Notes: generated from the sequence alone by a model not told the origin. A DNA stretch of 64,000 bases from Bacillus horti (GCF_030813115.1 NZ_JAUSTY010000010.1:108850-172849), one strand, 5' to 3'. Positions 26,260-36,800 are shown, counted from the first letter of the stretch. Numbers and translations are program-made.

Positions 26260-26294
26260 GAAAAACGCAACGATGTTATATGTTGTGTTTTTTT
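26260..26294 (+). terminator. Terminator of the murC unit
   Basis: AAAACGCAAC (26262-26271) pairs with GTTGTGTTTT (26282-26291) with one G-U pair, followed by T residues. Confidence 0.75.
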
Positions 26295-26299
26295 ATTTT

Positions 26300-26432
26300 G
26301 CGTGCCAAGGAAAGAAGAGCAGCGGAAAGCCGTATGAGGGAAAACCTCACGAACGGTAGATGAGGAGGAACTGGAATGAGTAAAAGCGACCTTATACTCT
26401 CCAAAAGCTTTTCAGTTCTTCACTTTACTCGA
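26300..26432 (+). mobile_element. 5'-truncated group II intron remnant (domains V and VI)
   Basis: The 35-nt block at 26326-26360 has the form of group II intron domain V: catalytic AGC (26328-26330), lower stem GCCGT/ACGGT, a GAGG/CCTC upper stem capped by a GAAA-type loop and a 2-nt AC bulge. Next comes GATGAGGAGG and a domain VI-like stem, GGAACTGGAA (26367-26376) with TTTTCAGTTCT (26409-26419), then CACTTTACTC, resembling an intron 3' end. No reverse transcriptase or 5' end (GTGYG) is nearby: the murC-unit terminator starts 30 bp upstream. It is therefore a relic, not an active intron. Confidence 0.6.
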
Positions 26433-26541
26433 ATTTTTGTTTTTATAGTAAAGAAAAGTGTTTAAAAGGGACTGAAAAGTGGTATTGTTTTTAGTAAGCA
26501 AAGTGTTCATTGAAGAAATCCTTGATCTGTTTAAAAAATTT

Positions 26542-26570
26542 AAAGGAATCAGTGGTCCAATGTAGAAAGT
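26542..26570 (+). promoter_or_regulatory. Possible sigma-H promoter of ytxGH
   Basis: AAAGGAATC (26542-26550) and GTAGAAA (26562-26568), 11 bases apart, match RnAGGAWWW and RnnGAAT with one mismatch each. In Bacillus subtilis ytxGH is controlled by sigma-H and sigma-B, which supports the idea. No clear sigma-B site was found. Confidence 0.4.
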
Positions 26571-26608
26571 GTATCATAGAAGAGACATGCAGAGAGGAGG
26601 ATCAGTGA

Positions 26609-27100
26609 GTGGATCTTATTGGAATAAGTGTCGCCATTATAGCTATAGCATTTGCCGCGTTAGTCATCTTTCTAATTAAAACCCTAACATCTGTGAGAAA
26701 TACGTTGGATCAGGTCAATCAAACGATGCTTGAGATGAAGGGACAGGTTGATAACCTAAGTACAGAAGCTACTGAGCTCATTCGTAGCACAAATGAAATT
26801 ACGGCAGATATCAAAAATAAAACACAAAAGCTAGATGGAATATTTCATTCTATTGAAGACCTTGGTGTGGCATCCCAGCAAATGACAGCATCAATTAAGC
26901 AGGTATCAACTACGATTTCTAGTCGGGTAAAGCAAATGACGGAAGTACCACCACAGGGAAAAACAGATAAGCTATCGGAAATGTTCAAATACGTCACGGC
27001 AGGGGTGAAGCTGTGGCAAAGTTGGCAAGAACGTAAAGCCCAAAAGGAGGAGCAGGTACATACCCAGGAGGCGAGTGTATCTGATCACATAAAAATGTAA
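26609..27100 (+). CDS. ytxG: YtxG, DUF948 general-stress protein
   Basis: A 163-residue protein with an N-terminal membrane helix (IGISVAIIAIAFAALVIFLI) and a long cytoplasmic coiled coil rich in heptads (LDQVNQTMLEMKGQVDNLS). This is the DUF948 family, called YtxG in Bacillus, a general stress protein of unknown mechanism. The C-terminal part VTAGVKLWQSWQER is conserved. GTG 26609 has GAGAGGAGG nine bases upstream. ytxH follows after 55 bp, as in Bacillus. Confidence 0.9.
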   Translation: MDLIGISVAIIAIAFAALVIFLIKTLTSVRNTLDQVNQTMLEMKGQVDNLSTEATELIRSTNEITADIKNKTQKLDGIFHSIEDLGVASQQMTASIKQVSTTISSRVKQMTEVPPQGKTDKLSEMFKYVTAGVKLWQSWQERKAQKEEQVHTQEASVSDHIKM

Positions 27101-27155
27101 GACCCTTTTTATTAGGGAGAGAAAACAAAATATTACTTTTGAGGAGGAAAATAAA

Positions 27156-27521
27156 ATGGGTGCAAACAATAATATGAGTGGTAAGGATTTTTTAATTGGA
27201 GCTTTAACAGGTGCAATTGTAGGGGCAGCTGCAGCTCTATTGTTAGCTCCAAAGTCTGGGAAAGAGCTTCGTGTAGATTTAACTGATGGATACCATACAG
27301 CAACGAAAAAGACTCAAGAGATCGCTAAAAATGTCGGTGAAAAATCTGAGTATCTTGTTGGTAAGGTAAAGGAAGCGGCTACTAATGTGAAAGAGGATCT
27401 ACAAAACCTTAAAGCCACAGCTATTGGTGAAGCTAAGGATGTGGCGGAGGATGTTAAAGATTCAGCTGAAGATGTAAAGGAAGAAGTGGCAGCAACGATT
27501 GATAAAGCAAAAAGTAAATAA
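27156..27521 (+). CDS. ytxH: YtxH, general-stress protein
   Basis: A 121-residue protein with the YtxH signature: a Gly/Ala-rich membrane helix FLIGALTGAIVGAAAALLLAPKSGKELR followed here in shorter form by amphipathic 11-mer-like repeats (KDVAEDVKDSAEDVKEEV) resembling LEA-type helices. It is linked to stress adaptation and to stationary-phase sigma factors. GAGGAGG precedes the ATG; a bidirectional terminator follows. Confidence 0.88.
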   Translation: MGANNNMSGKDFLIGALTGAIVGAAAALLLAPKSGKELRVDLTDGYHTATKKTQEIAKNVGEKSEYLVGKVKEAATNVKEDLQNLKATAIGEAKDVAEDVKDSAEDVKEEVAATIDKAKSK

Positions 27522-27573
27522 TACAATATTTAAAGAAAAGGACTAAATAGACAAATCTGTTGGTCCATAAGAT

Positions 27574-27620
27574 AAAAGCCTTGGCAAGGGGATAATACCA
27601 AACTGCCAAGGCTTTTCTAT
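27574..27620. terminator. Bidirectional terminator between ytxH and the 27622 gene
   Basis: AAAAGCCTTGGCA (27574-27586) pairs perfectly with TGCCAAGGCTTTT (27604-27616). Confidence 0.9.
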
Positions 27621-27621
27621 C

Positions 27622-28008
27622 TTATTCATTTGTAGGAATATAGGCTCCAACAACTTCAAATTTCTGCTTATTGTCTATCGTAAGGTATTTCACTTCAACA
27701 ATGTTCCCCTTTTGAAATTCAGGAATTTTAGCGATAGGAATGATTGTCTTATGAATCATATGATGGAGCTCGCCATCTTTTTTCGTAACGGTTAGATCAA
27801 GTAAAATCTGTGGTTGTTCATCTACTCTTACATTGGTTTGTTCAATTGAATTAATCGTTGCTTGAGCAGATGTTCCTTTTTCCAGAACCTCTTTGCTTTG
27901 TACGTATTTTTGATTATTACCTTCTATGCTTTTAATCACACCAGCAATTAAGGCCACTGTGACAAGCAATATAAAGAGTATAGCGATTACAACTATTGTA
28001 AGTGACAT
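27622..28008 (-). CDS. Membrane-anchored beta-rich protein (DUF3592-like layout)
   Basis: A 128-residue protein with one N-terminal helix (IVVIAILFILLVTVALIAGV) and a small beta domain containing GTSAQATINSIEQTNVRVDE, then ILLDLTVTKKDGE and FQKGNIVEVKYLTIDN. The pattern, a strand starting with Gly-x-x-Ala-x-Ala-x-Ile and a later Gly-x-x-Val-x-Val-x-Tyr, is the layout of DUF3592-like domains, but the family call is tentative. AAAGGTG precedes the ATG. Confidence 0.55.
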   Translation of the reverse strand: MSLTIVVIAILFILLVTVALIAGVIKSIEGNNQKYVQSKEVLEKGTSAQATINSIEQTNVRVDEQPQILLDLTVTKKDGELHHMIHKTIIPIAKIPEFQKGNIVEVKYLTIDNKQKFEVVGAYIPTNE

Positions 28009-28106
28009 ACCAAATTACACCTTTCACTTTTAAAGAATCAAAAATGATTACCCTGCAGCCTACTATTCTTTACTGTACTGAAGTAGTGTAGATAAACAGC
28101 TTGCTT

Positions 28107-30266
28107 CTATTCCCAGCTTAATTCTAACATATCCCCGTGTCTTATCAGTGTATCAAAGGCGGCTAAGTCCTGATTAACTCGCAGAACAAATTTCTTTCCT
28201 TTTTCACGACTATGGGTGTCTACATCCACATAACGGAAGATATCTGAAAAGCATAAAGGAGATTCTTCTTTTTCTATAATACTTATTTGGTCCCCTGCTT
28301 TGATATTCTCATTGCTATCATCAATAGGCTTATCATTTAGTAATATCATGTAACGACTGTTAGATAGTTTAACTTTTTCCCCATTAAATGTGACCACGAT
28401 TTCTTCAGAATGCTTGAGATTCTCAGGGATGACATCCATAACTGTATATATTTTTTTTGACATTTGCTTTACTGTAATTTCATCACCATGCTGTATTGGT
28501 TCAAGAAGGGAGGTAGGTAGCTTATTCTTAAATATAGCTGCCCCTGGATCCTCTAACCACTTTTCCTCTTGATTTAGGTAATAATGAATCCTTTGGGGCT
28601 TCATTTGCTCCGTATCCATGCCGGCAAAGCGTAATGTGTCCTGTACCTGAGAAGGATAGATAATCTTCACCTCATCTCTATCCTTTACGTCATGATCAAG
28701 GGATACACGTTGTTGGTTTACGAAAATTTCCGGAGGAATAGAGTAGTTTATACTGTTAATATATACCTGTAGATGCTCAGTATGTGAAACAATATCCTTC
28801 ACTTTAGCTACTGCATTTCGACCAGTTGCTCCTTCTTGAATGAGGATCTGGTCATTTTCCTGTAAAGGCTGTATAAGACTAGCTGCTGCCCCATTACAAG
28901 TAATGGCAGGGGGCTCTCCCAATGTACCAGGTATATGTGTAAGTCGGCCATTAAGCTCTATACTTATAGCTAATCCAGGCTTTCCGTACCAACGATTGAT
29001 ATTAATACCTGAGGAAAGGATCGCATCTCCAATCGTCAGCTTACGTAAATCAAAAAGTCGGACGGTATTTTGATTCACCGTTACAGATAGGTATTTCACC
29101 GGGTGCTGCTCGGCTGCGATAGCGATTCCGATTGGTGTGACTGCTTCAGGTCCTGATAAGTTCAATTCTTCAGCCATAGTTATGCTTTGATTTAATTGAA
29201 GGCCACGGATTCCAACTCTATTCTCTGGCAATCCCAGGAGATCAGCTACCCAATGATTTAAAGTAGGGGTCAGGGCTCCTCCTCCAATGAGCATCACCGC
29301 TTGAGGTGCCTTCCCGTTGAGATTCATAATTTCACGGCTAATTTGAGTAGCTAAATCCTGAATAGCAGGCTGAATCTTTTTGACAAGCTCCATAGATGGA
29401 AGCTGTTGATGAAAGCCTAAAACATCATCAAACTCAACGCTCTCCTGCTGATAAAGCTTACGTTTAATCTGTTCAGCATCATTAAAATCTAAAATATACT
29501 CATGAGACAGAGCTTCTGTTATTTCATCTCCAGCACAAGGCACCATACCATAGGCTGTAATAGCTCCCTCTGACGTTAAAGCAATATCAGATGTGCCTGC
29601 TCCAATATCCACTAATGCTATATTAAGACGACGCATGGTGTTTGGAATAAGCACATTAATGGCTGCTATAGGCTCTAACGTTAAGGCCTCCATCTCTAAG
29701 TCCGCTCGCTTAAGAGCTGAAATAAGTGAATCCACGACAACTCTAGGAAGAAACGTCGCAATAATTTCTACGGCAGCTTCCTTCCCTCTTTGATCGATCA
29801 GGTTTCCAATCGCTTCATCATCTAACGTATAACGAATAACAGAATACCCTACACAATAGAAATGAGTTTGATCTAAGGCTTTGATTTCCTCAGCCAAATC
29901 TGCTTGTGCTAGTTGGACGGCTTCAAGCTCCATGGTTAGGATATCCTCTTGTGTGAGGATAGGTCGCCCTTCAATATCCTTGGAAACTTTTGCTCTTTTT
30001 GTTTTAAGAGATCGCCCGGCTGCGGCTACAGCTACTTTACTTAAAGGACCGTGCTTGCCCTCTAGCTTTTGCTTGACCGTACGAATAACCTGAGCTACAG
30101 CCATAACATCATGGATTTGCCCATCTACCATGGATCGCTCAGTATGCTCCTGAGCCATATAATCAATGACTTCATATCCTTCAGCATGTTTATGTAAAAG
30201 AATGCCCACTACACTTCTAGTTCCAATATCTAAAGCGAAGATGGGCTGTCCATTCTTAGTTGCCAT
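28107..30266 (-). CDS. FtsA/PilM-like actin-fold protein with long C-terminal beta-rich extension
   Basis: Residues ~8-390 are an FtsA-type actin fold: FALDIGTRSVVGILL (phosphate 1), a 1C-type subdomain with KVAVAAAGRSLKTKRA, ALVDIGAGTSDIALT (phosphate 2) and VMLIGGGALTP (adenosine). It is not the canonical ftsA, which sits beside ftsZ and ends with a short membrane-binding helix. Here ~330 extra residues follow, with four or five repeats ending in phrases such as ENDQILIQEG, DRDEVKIIYP, HGDEITVKQM, AGDQISIIEK and HGDMLELSW, suggesting small beta-grasp-like modules. Start ATG 30266 has AAGGAG nine bases upstream. Its function is unknown. Confidence 0.75.
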   Translation of the reverse strand: MATKNGQPIFALDIGTRSVVGILLHKHAEGYEVIDYMAQEHTERSMVDGQIHDVMAVAQVIRTVKQKLEGKHGPLSKVAVAAAGRSLKTKRAKVSKDIEGRPILTQEDILTMELEAVQLAQADLAEEIKALDQTHFYCVGYSVIRYTLDDEAIGNLIDQRGKEAAVEIIATFLPRVVVDSLISALKRADLEMEALTLEPIAAINVLIPNTMRRLNIALVDIGAGTSDIALTSEGAITAYGMVPCAGDEITEALSHEYILDFNDAEQIKRKLYQQESVEFDDVLGFHQQLPSMELVKKIQPAIQDLATQISREIMNLNGKAPQAVMLIGGGALTPTLNHWVADLLGLPENRVGIRGLQLNQSITMAEELNLSGPEAVTPIGIAIAAEQHPVKYLSVTVNQNTVRLFDLRKLTIGDAILSSGININRWYGKPGLAISIELNGRLTHIPGTLGEPPAITCNGAAASLIQPLQENDQILIQEGATGRNAVAKVKDIVSHTEHLQVYINSINYSIPPEIFVNQQRVSLDHDVKDRDEVKIIYPSQVQDTLRFAGMDTEQMKPQRIHYYLNQEEKWLEDPGAAIFKNKLPTSLLEPIQHGDEITVKQMSKKIYTVMDVIPENLKHSEEIVVTFNGEKVKLSNSRYMILLNDKPIDDSNENIKAGDQISIIEKEESPLCFSDIFRYVDVDTHSREKGKKFVLRVNQDLAAFDTLIRHGDMLELSWE

Positions 30267-30465
30267 AGGTGACACTCCTTCGAGTCCATTCGACATTTTC
30301 TAATCTTTTACTACTTATTCGCCCTTTGATGAAAATCCCCTTCACATTATTGAAAAAAGTTAATATCTAATATAAATAAGACATGTAATGGAGGACTTTT
30401 AAAAGTACAAAAATCAATACTTTAACACTTTTATGCTTTTATGCTTTTACCCACTAAAATTTTGC

Positions 30466-30494
30466 TTGAAATGTAAGCTTAATCATGGTAAAGT
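30466..30494 (+). promoter_or_regulatory. aroA promoter
   Basis: TTGAAA (30466-30471), 17-bp spacer, TAAAGT (30489-30494); the aroA start is about 60 bp downstream. Confidence 0.65.
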
Positions 30495-30557
30495 TGCTAA
30501 TAACATTTAAGAGCTTTCGAGCTTGAATTAGATAAAAGGGATAGGAGAGTGGAGTTA

Positions 30558-31649
30558 GTGAGTAATGAACAGTTAGAGGAATTAAGGAAAAAGCTAGACG
30601 ATATTAATTTGAAGATTTTAGATCTTATTAATGAACGAGGGGATATTGTTCAAAGCATTGGCCAAGTAAAACAAAAATCTGGGGTGAATCGTTTTGACCC
30701 AGTAAGAGAAAGAAAGATGCTCGATGTGATCGCTACGAATAACAAAGGTCCATTTAAAACAGGAACTGTGCAGCATATTTTTAAGCAAATCTTTAAGGCA
30801 TCTTTAGAGCTGCAAGAGGATGATAGTAAGAAGGCATTACTAGTAAGCCGTAAAAAGCAATCTAATGATACAGTTGTTGATGTAAAAGGAGTGAAGGTAG
30901 GAGGAGGTACTCCTGTTTTAGTTGGTGGTCCTTGCTCTGTAGAAAGCTATGAGCAGGTGAAGGAAGTTGCTAATAACCATAATGCAAAAGGCTTAAAGCT
31001 ACTTCGTGGTGGTGCGTTTAAACCTAGAACTTCACCATATGACTTCCAAGGACTAGGGCTTAAGGGTTTAGAAATTCTAAAGCAGGTTGCTGCGGAGAAT
31101 GATCTAGCCGTTATTAGTGAAATTGTGAGTCCCGCCGATGTTGAGCTAGCTACAAAGTACATTGATGTAATTCAAATTGGAGCTAGAAACATGCAGAACT
31201 TTGAACTGCTAAAAGCGGTTGGTTCTGTGAATCATCCAGTTCTCCTGAAGCGAGGAATGTCTGCTACGATTGAAGAGTTTATCTTCGCTGCTGAATATAT
31301 TGTCTCAAAAGGAAATACAAACGTTATTTTATGTGAGCGTGGAATTAGAACGTACGAAAAAGCGACACGGAACACCCTTGATATTTCTGCTGTTCCGATC
31401 TTAAAGCAGGAAACACATCTGCCCGTTCTAGTGGACGTGACTCATTCTACAGGTCGCAAGGATCTAATTCTACCTACAGCTAAAGCAGCTTTAGCGATTG
31501 GAGCAGATGGTGTAATGGTAGAGGTACATCCAGATCCAGCGACAGCTTTGTCCGATGCAAATCAACAATTAGATATTCCTCAGTTTAATGATTTCTTAGA
31601 AAAGCTTGACCAGTCCGGATTATTCAAAAAGCAAACGGTTCAAGTATAA
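30558..31649 (+). CDS. aroA: Bifunctional chorismate mutase / DAHP synthase
   Basis: Residues 1-~85 form an AroQ chorismate mutase ([20 protein letters not shown] with the catalytic Arg/Lys pattern, [11 protein letters not shown]). Residues ~105-350 form a KDO8P-type DAHP synthase: [67 protein letters not shown] and [13 protein letters not shown]. This fusion is the Bacillus AroA(G) enzyme; the mutase domain also senses chorismate or prephenate for feedback control. GTG 30558 is chosen since AGGAG lies ten bases upstream, whereas GTG 30549 touches it. ccpA follows, as in Bacillus. Confidence 0.95.
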   Translation: MSNEQLEELRKKLDDINLKILDLINERGDIVQSIGQVKQKSGVNRFDPVRERKMLDVIATNNKGPFKTGTVQHIFKQIFKASLELQEDDSKKALLVSRKKQSNDTVVDVKGVKVGGGTPVLVGGPCSVESYEQVKEVANNHNAKGLKLLRGGAFKPRTSPYDFQGLGLKGLEILKQVAAENDLAVISEIVSPADVELATKYIDVIQIGARNMQNFELLKAVGSVNHPVLLKRGMSATIEEFIFAAEYIVSKGNTNVILCERGIRTYEKATRNTLDISAVPILKQETHLPVLVDVTHSTGRKDLILPTAKAALAIGADGVMVEVHPDPATALSDANQQLDIPQFNDFLEKLDQSGLFKKQTVQV

Positions 31650-31703
31650 ATCATTATACAAAGCTTGGTTTAAAAGTAACCCTAATGGTCCAACCATGAT
31701 ACC

Positions 31704-31751
31704 AATAGCCTCATTTAATGACTAACCATCATTAAATGAGGCTATTGTTTT
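31704..31751 (+). terminator. aroA terminator
   Basis: AATAGCCTCATTTAATGA (31704-31721) pairs perfectly with TCATTAAATGAGGCTATT (31729-31746), then GTTTT. Confidence 0.9.
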
Positions 31752-31821
31752 GCTCAATTATATTTTTAAAATGATAATTAGGAAAGAATAAAAAATGAAT
31801 GGTCTTTTTTAGCACTAGTCA

Positions 31822-31850
31822 TTGCAGGACAAGCGATTTTACAGTATGAT
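31822..31850 (+). promoter_or_regulatory. ccpA promoter
   Basis: TTGCAG (31822-31827), 17-bp spacer, TATGAT (31845-31850). The 5' leader would be about 78 nt. Confidence 0.6.
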
Positions 31851-31934
31851 TACAATAATATTATGAAAGTGTTTGAAAGCCATATTTTACCAAATATATA
31901 AACTAATCAAATCCATTTAAGAAGAGGTGTGAAA

Positions 31935-32951
31935 ATGAATATAACAATATACGATGTAGCCAGAGAAGCTGGCGTATCTATGGCGACTGTATCCAGGGTA
32001 GTGAATGGAAATCCAAATGTAAAACCAGCCACTCGTAAAAAGGTGATGGAAGCGATCAAAAGGCTAGGTTATCGTCCTAACGCTGTAGCAAGAGGATTAG
32101 CGAGTAAAAGGACGACAACTGTTGGCGTAATTATACCAGATATTTCAAGCTTGTTTTATGCTGAATTGGCAAGGGGTATTGAGGATATTGCCAATATGTA
32201 CAAATACAATATCATCTTATGTAACTCCGATCAGCGTATTGATAAAGAAATTCATCTTGTTAATACATTGCTTGAAAAGCAAGTAGATGGATTATTATTC
32301 ATGGGAAGCCAAATTACAGATGAGCATAAGGATGTATTTACAACAGCCTCTGTGCCAATTATTTTGTCCGCTACAAGAGATTCTGAGGGAGAGCTCCCTT
32401 CCGTTAACATCGATTATTTTCAAGCGTCATTTGATGCAACTGTAAGCTTGATTGAACGTGGTCATACTAAAATTGGTTTCATTTCCGGTCCGTTAGAGGA
32501 TCCGCTTATTGGACAGTCTCGTTTAGAAGGATACAAGAAAGCGTTACGGGATGCGGGAATTGAGTTTGTCGATGAGTATTTGCAGATTGGAAACTATCGT
32601 TATCAATCTGGCTTAGATGCAACGGCACAGCTTCTAAAACTAGCTGAACGCCCTACGGCCATCCTAGCGATGAATGATGAGATGGCGGTTGGAGCGATTC
32701 ATTCTTGCCAAGATAACGGATTAGAAATTCCAAACGACATGGAAGTTATCGGTTTTGATAGCACTCGTTTGTGTGCTATGGTTCGTCCTACTTTAACAAG
32801 TGTGGTTCAACCGATGTATGACATTGGGGCTGTATCTATGCGTCTATTAACGAAATATATGAATAAGGAAAAGGTTGAGGAACATAAGGTCATTTTACCT
32901 CATCGTATTGAGCAACGCCAGTCTACAAAGCCAGATGATGTAGACGTTTAG
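31935..32951 (+). CDS. ccpA: Catabolite control protein A
   Basis: LacI/GalR regulator of 338 residues. The helix-turn-helix [20 protein letters not shown] and hinge [14 protein letters not shown] are those of CcpA, followed by the periplasmic-binding-protein-like core ([20 protein letters not shown]). With phosphorylated HPr it binds cre sites for carbon catabolite repression and activation. ATG 31935 is preferred to GTG 31929 because GAAGAGG ends seven bases before it. A cre-like site for this protein is present in the same window at 48874-48887. Confidence 0.95.
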   Translation: MNITIYDVAREAGVSMATVSRVVNGNPNVKPATRKKVMEAIKRLGYRPNAVARGLASKRTTTVGVIIPDISSLFYAELARGIEDIANMYKYNIILCNSDQRIDKEIHLVNTLLEKQVDGLLFMGSQITDEHKDVFTTASVPIILSATRDSEGELPSVNIDYFQASFDATVSLIERGHTKIGFISGPLEDPLIGQSRLEGYKKALRDAGIEFVDEYLQIGNYRYQSGLDATAQLLKLAERPTAILAMNDEMAVGAIHSCQDNGLEIPNDMEVIGFDSTRLCAMVRPTLTSVVQPMYDIGAVSMRLLTKYMNKEKVEEHKVILPHRIEQRQSTKPDDVDV

Positions 32952-32986
32952 TTAAGGACGACAGCAAGGGGAGAGGGGAGTTAAGA

Positions 32987-33691
32987 GTGAGGAATAGAAT
33001 TGGTCTTATAGGGGCTATGGAGGAAGAGATTGAGCTGTTTAGAGAACAGATGAACGACATAAAAGAAACATCTAGGGCAGGACTAACTTATTATGCTGGA
33101 GAGCTGTTTGGAGCACAGGTAGTATTATGCAAGTCTGGAGTAGGTAAAGTGAATGCTGCCATATGTACACAGATTTTAATTGATGATTTCGAGGTTCAAT
33201 CTGTTATTTTTACCGGGGTAGCCGGAGGCGTTCATCCTGATTTAAACATTGGAGATATCGTTATTTCTTCGGATTGTCTTCAATACGATATTGATGCTTC
33301 TCCGCTTGGTTTTAAGCAAGGTGAGATTCCATATGCGTCAGCCTCTAGCTTTGATGCTGATGAGCATTTAGTTGAATTAGCTCAACGAGGGGCAGAAAGT
33401 TTACAGGATGTTCAGGTTGTTAATGGTAGGGTTGTATCGGGTGACCAGTTTATTGCCAATCCTGAGCGTGTGCAAGGTTTATACAAGCAGTTCAATGCTT
33501 TCTGTGTGGAGATGGAAGGCTCAGCCGTTGGTCAAACCTGCTTTTTGAACCAGGTTCCTTTTGTTATTATTCGTTCATTGTCCGACAAGGCTGATGGAAC
33601 GGCCTCATCCAACTTCTTGGAATTTACTAAGCTTGCCTCTGAGCGTTCTTATCAAATGGTAAAAAATATGCTTCAAACCATAAGTGCATAA
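32987..33691 (+). CDS. mtnN: 5'-methylthioadenosine/S-adenosylhomocysteine nucleosidase
   Basis: A 234-residue purine nucleosidase of the MTAN/Pfs family that cleaves MTA, SAH and 5'-deoxyadenosine to adenine. Seen: IGAMEEEIELF at the N-terminus with the catalytic Glu, the phosphorylase-superfamily loop KSGVGKVNAA, FTGVAGGVHPDLNIGDIV, FCVEMEGSAVGQ (substrate Met-Glu) and IRSLSDKAD with the catalytic Asp. GTG start after GGGGAGAGGGGAG. It is 35 bp behind ccpA, probably cotranscribed. Confidence 0.95.
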   Translation: MRNRIGLIGAMEEEIELFREQMNDIKETSRAGLTYYAGELFGAQVVLCKSGVGKVNAAICTQILIDDFEVQSVIFTGVAGGVHPDLNIGDIVISSDCLQYDIDASPLGFKQGEIPYASASSFDADEHLVELAQRGAESLQDVQVVNGRVVSGDQFIANPERVQGLYKQFNAFCVEMEGSAVGQTCFLNQVPFVIIRSLSDKADGTASSNFLEFTKLASERSYQMVKNMLQTISA

Positions 33692-33776
33692 AGTCATATA
33701 TATGTAAGCCCATCCCATAATTGTATAAATATAAAAATAAAGAGATAAGTGCCAAGAACCTAAGTAACATCTATAA

Positions 33777-33820
33777 AAAACCACAATGACCTTTTTTCTC
33801 TGGCCATTGTGGTTTTTTGT
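33777..33820. terminator. Bidirectional terminator between mtnN and the PBP gene
   Basis: AAAACCACAATG (33777-33788) pairs with CATTGTGGTTTT (33805-33816), flanked by A and T runs. Confidence 0.85.
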
Positions 33821-33832
33821 TGTTAAGAACTA

Positions 33833-36800
33833 TTATTCGTCATCACTGTCATCCGAATCATCTGGATTATCCGGAGTATCTCCTACATCATCATTCTGAA
33901 AGCTCATTTTAACTACATTCGAAGGATTAGATTGCCCTTCATCGTTTGTGGCTGTGATGTAATAGTAATAAGCTTCAGGGACGTCTAGGAACGCATGTGA
34001 GTATTGAGTTGTTATTGTTTCTGTTAGAATTTGAAAGCCACTGTTAGGCTGTGTAGAATAGTAAATCGTATATAGCTTCACTCCGTCACTGTCAGTATTT
34101 GCACTCCAGCTAAGGTCTACACCAAACATACCATGACTTGCTGAAACTCCAGTAGGTGCTGAAGGTACTTTCTGATCAGGCTCGAAGAATGAATCCTGAT
34201 CAATCTGATCGCTAAGGGCGACAGCAGAAGTCTCTGACGTGTTCCCAGCTATATCTACAGCGACAATTTGATACGCATAGACGGTTCCACTGTTAGCCGA
34301 TTCATCACGGAATTGTTTAGGTAGATTATCAGTTACACTAGCAATATGTTCAAAATCCTTGTTAGCGTTTGTTCTGTAAATCCGATATCCAGCGATATCA
34401 TCATCGGCAACAGGATTCCAGGTGACCTCTATCGCATTGTTTCTCCAGCTTGCTCGGACATTAACTGGTCGATCTGGGTCTTTTCCATTTTCTACACGTG
34501 GGTCAATCTCAGAAGGAGCAGAATTGTCCCAATCCAGTGGTAGGTAGCGATGTCGTTGACTCTCGAGCTGCTCAGGTATATTTAATGGATCTCGTCTAAT
34601 GAAAAATCCAGTTGTGATAAAGTCATCTGGTGTGTTGTCATGGGCAATATAAGACTCTCCATTAACAGTTACCATCCTACCGTTCATGACTCTGTCGTCC
34701 ACTTCTGTCGGAAGGTATTGTCGATTAAAGTAATCGGATACTAGATACCCTGACTGTCTACAAAGATCAGATGGAAGCATCCCTGATTTAGAACAAACCT
34801 CTCCTCTGACAATATCCTCTGGCATTTCAAACTTTTCTTCTTTATTCACATATTCCGGCCTTATTTCTTCAACCTTTTTCATTAATGTAGACCATAAGTT
34901 ATGGTTTCTTTGAGAGAACTGACCCTGAAGTCTTTCTCGTTTCTCATACCCTGTCCATACTCCCATTGTAACCTGAGGAGTATAGCCTACAAACCAGTAG
35001 TCAAAGTCGTCATTTGTTGTTCCGGTTTTTCCAGCGATTTCAAGCTCTGAGCCCATGTATCCGCGAATTCTTGAGGCGGTACCATTGTTCACTACAGTTC
35101 GTAGCAAATCATTCATAAGAAAGGCTGTCTGTTCTGAAAACACTTGCTTTGGTATATATTCCTGCTCATATACAACGGTGCCATCCAATGTTTCAATACG
35201 TTCAATAAGATAAGATTTTTTATGAACTCCCTTATTGGCAAAGGTAGAAAAAGCACTTGTATTCTCCTCTACAGTAAGCCCATAAGTCATACCTCCAATA
35301 GCAGCAGGAGTTGCATGGATATCTGATTGCGTTATGGTTGTAATGCCCATATCCTTCAAGAAATCAAAAGGTACTTCCTCGCCAGCTTCCTCCTGTACCA
35401 TCATCAATGCTTTAATTGCTGGTAGGTTATAGGACTGGTTCATGGCTTGCCTAACGGTTACAAGTCCCTGGAAGTTATTGTTCCAGTTTCTAGGAACCCA
35501 ATAGTCACTAGTGGACACGTCCCATTTAAAAATGGGTGCATCATCGATAACAGATGCAGGCTGTAAAAGACCAAGCTCCATGGCAGGGCCAAAGTCTAGT
35601 AATGGCTTAATAGATGAGCCTGGTTGTCTCGGCTCTCTATTTAAGTTATATTGCAATTCATTAAAATCACGACCTTCAATCATTGCAATAATAGCACCAG
35701 TTTCATTATCAATTAAAGTAACCGCTGTTTGTTCTAAATAGCCTTGCTCAATATCTTGATTCGATTCTTCATCTGTTGTTACATACGTATTTTCTCTACT
35801 TCTTGGACCGAATAATTCAGGGTCCTGGGCGATCTCATGGAAGGCTTCATAAAGTTCCCGATCAATTGTCGTATACACTTTATAACCGCCAACCGAAAGC
35901 TGTCTTCTAGCATGTTCTCTGTATTGGTCACGTTGTTCGTCGGTTAAGTCCTCTCTTGCTATACCTTCTTTTTCTAACTCAAGATCAAAGAGAATATCTA
36001 TAGCTCTACGTTCAATTTCAAAGGTAAGGAACGGATAACGCTCCACAATCCCTGGAGTTGGCTTGGCTAAGCTTGCTTTAATATCAAAGCTTTTCGCTTC
36101 ATTATATTCACTTTGGTTAATCATCTCAGTTTCAAGCATACGATTTAATACGTGATTCATCCGGTTTAGACCGTTATCCAGACGCTCCTGTACAACTACA
36201 CCACTTCGAGTAAAAGGGGTGTAACGCCCTGGACTTTGGATCATCCCTGCTAGGTAAGCGGATTGAGCAATGTTCAGATCCTTAACGTCGACTCCGAAAA
36301 TTCCTTCTGATGCTGCTTTTACCCCTTCAATGTTAGAGCCGTTAGCATTGTAGCCCATATAGACCATGTTTAAGTACGTTTCTAGGATCTCATTTTTATT
36401 AAACATACGCTCTAGACGCATAGCCAAAAGCATTTCCTTAAATTTTCTTTCAAAGCTACGATCAGGTCCTAGAATTTGGTTCTTAACAACCTGCTGAGTA
36501 ATTGTACTTCCCCCTGACCCATCTCCAGCCATTGTAAACTGCTCGATAACGGCACGAGATACAGCTCTAGGGTTAATACCATTGTGCTCGTAGAAAATAT
36601 GATCCTCTGTAGCTAAGATGGCATCGACTAAATGTTGCGATACCTCTTCTAGTGTAACAGGCTGAGATACTTCAGCCGTACGTAAGTAGCCGATGAACTC
36701 ATCATTCTTAAAGTATGCTTCACCTGTTTGGTTAAAGTTATTTAAGTAATTATAGATTTCATCATAATCACGCAATGGTTCGTCCTGAACATGTGAAGCT

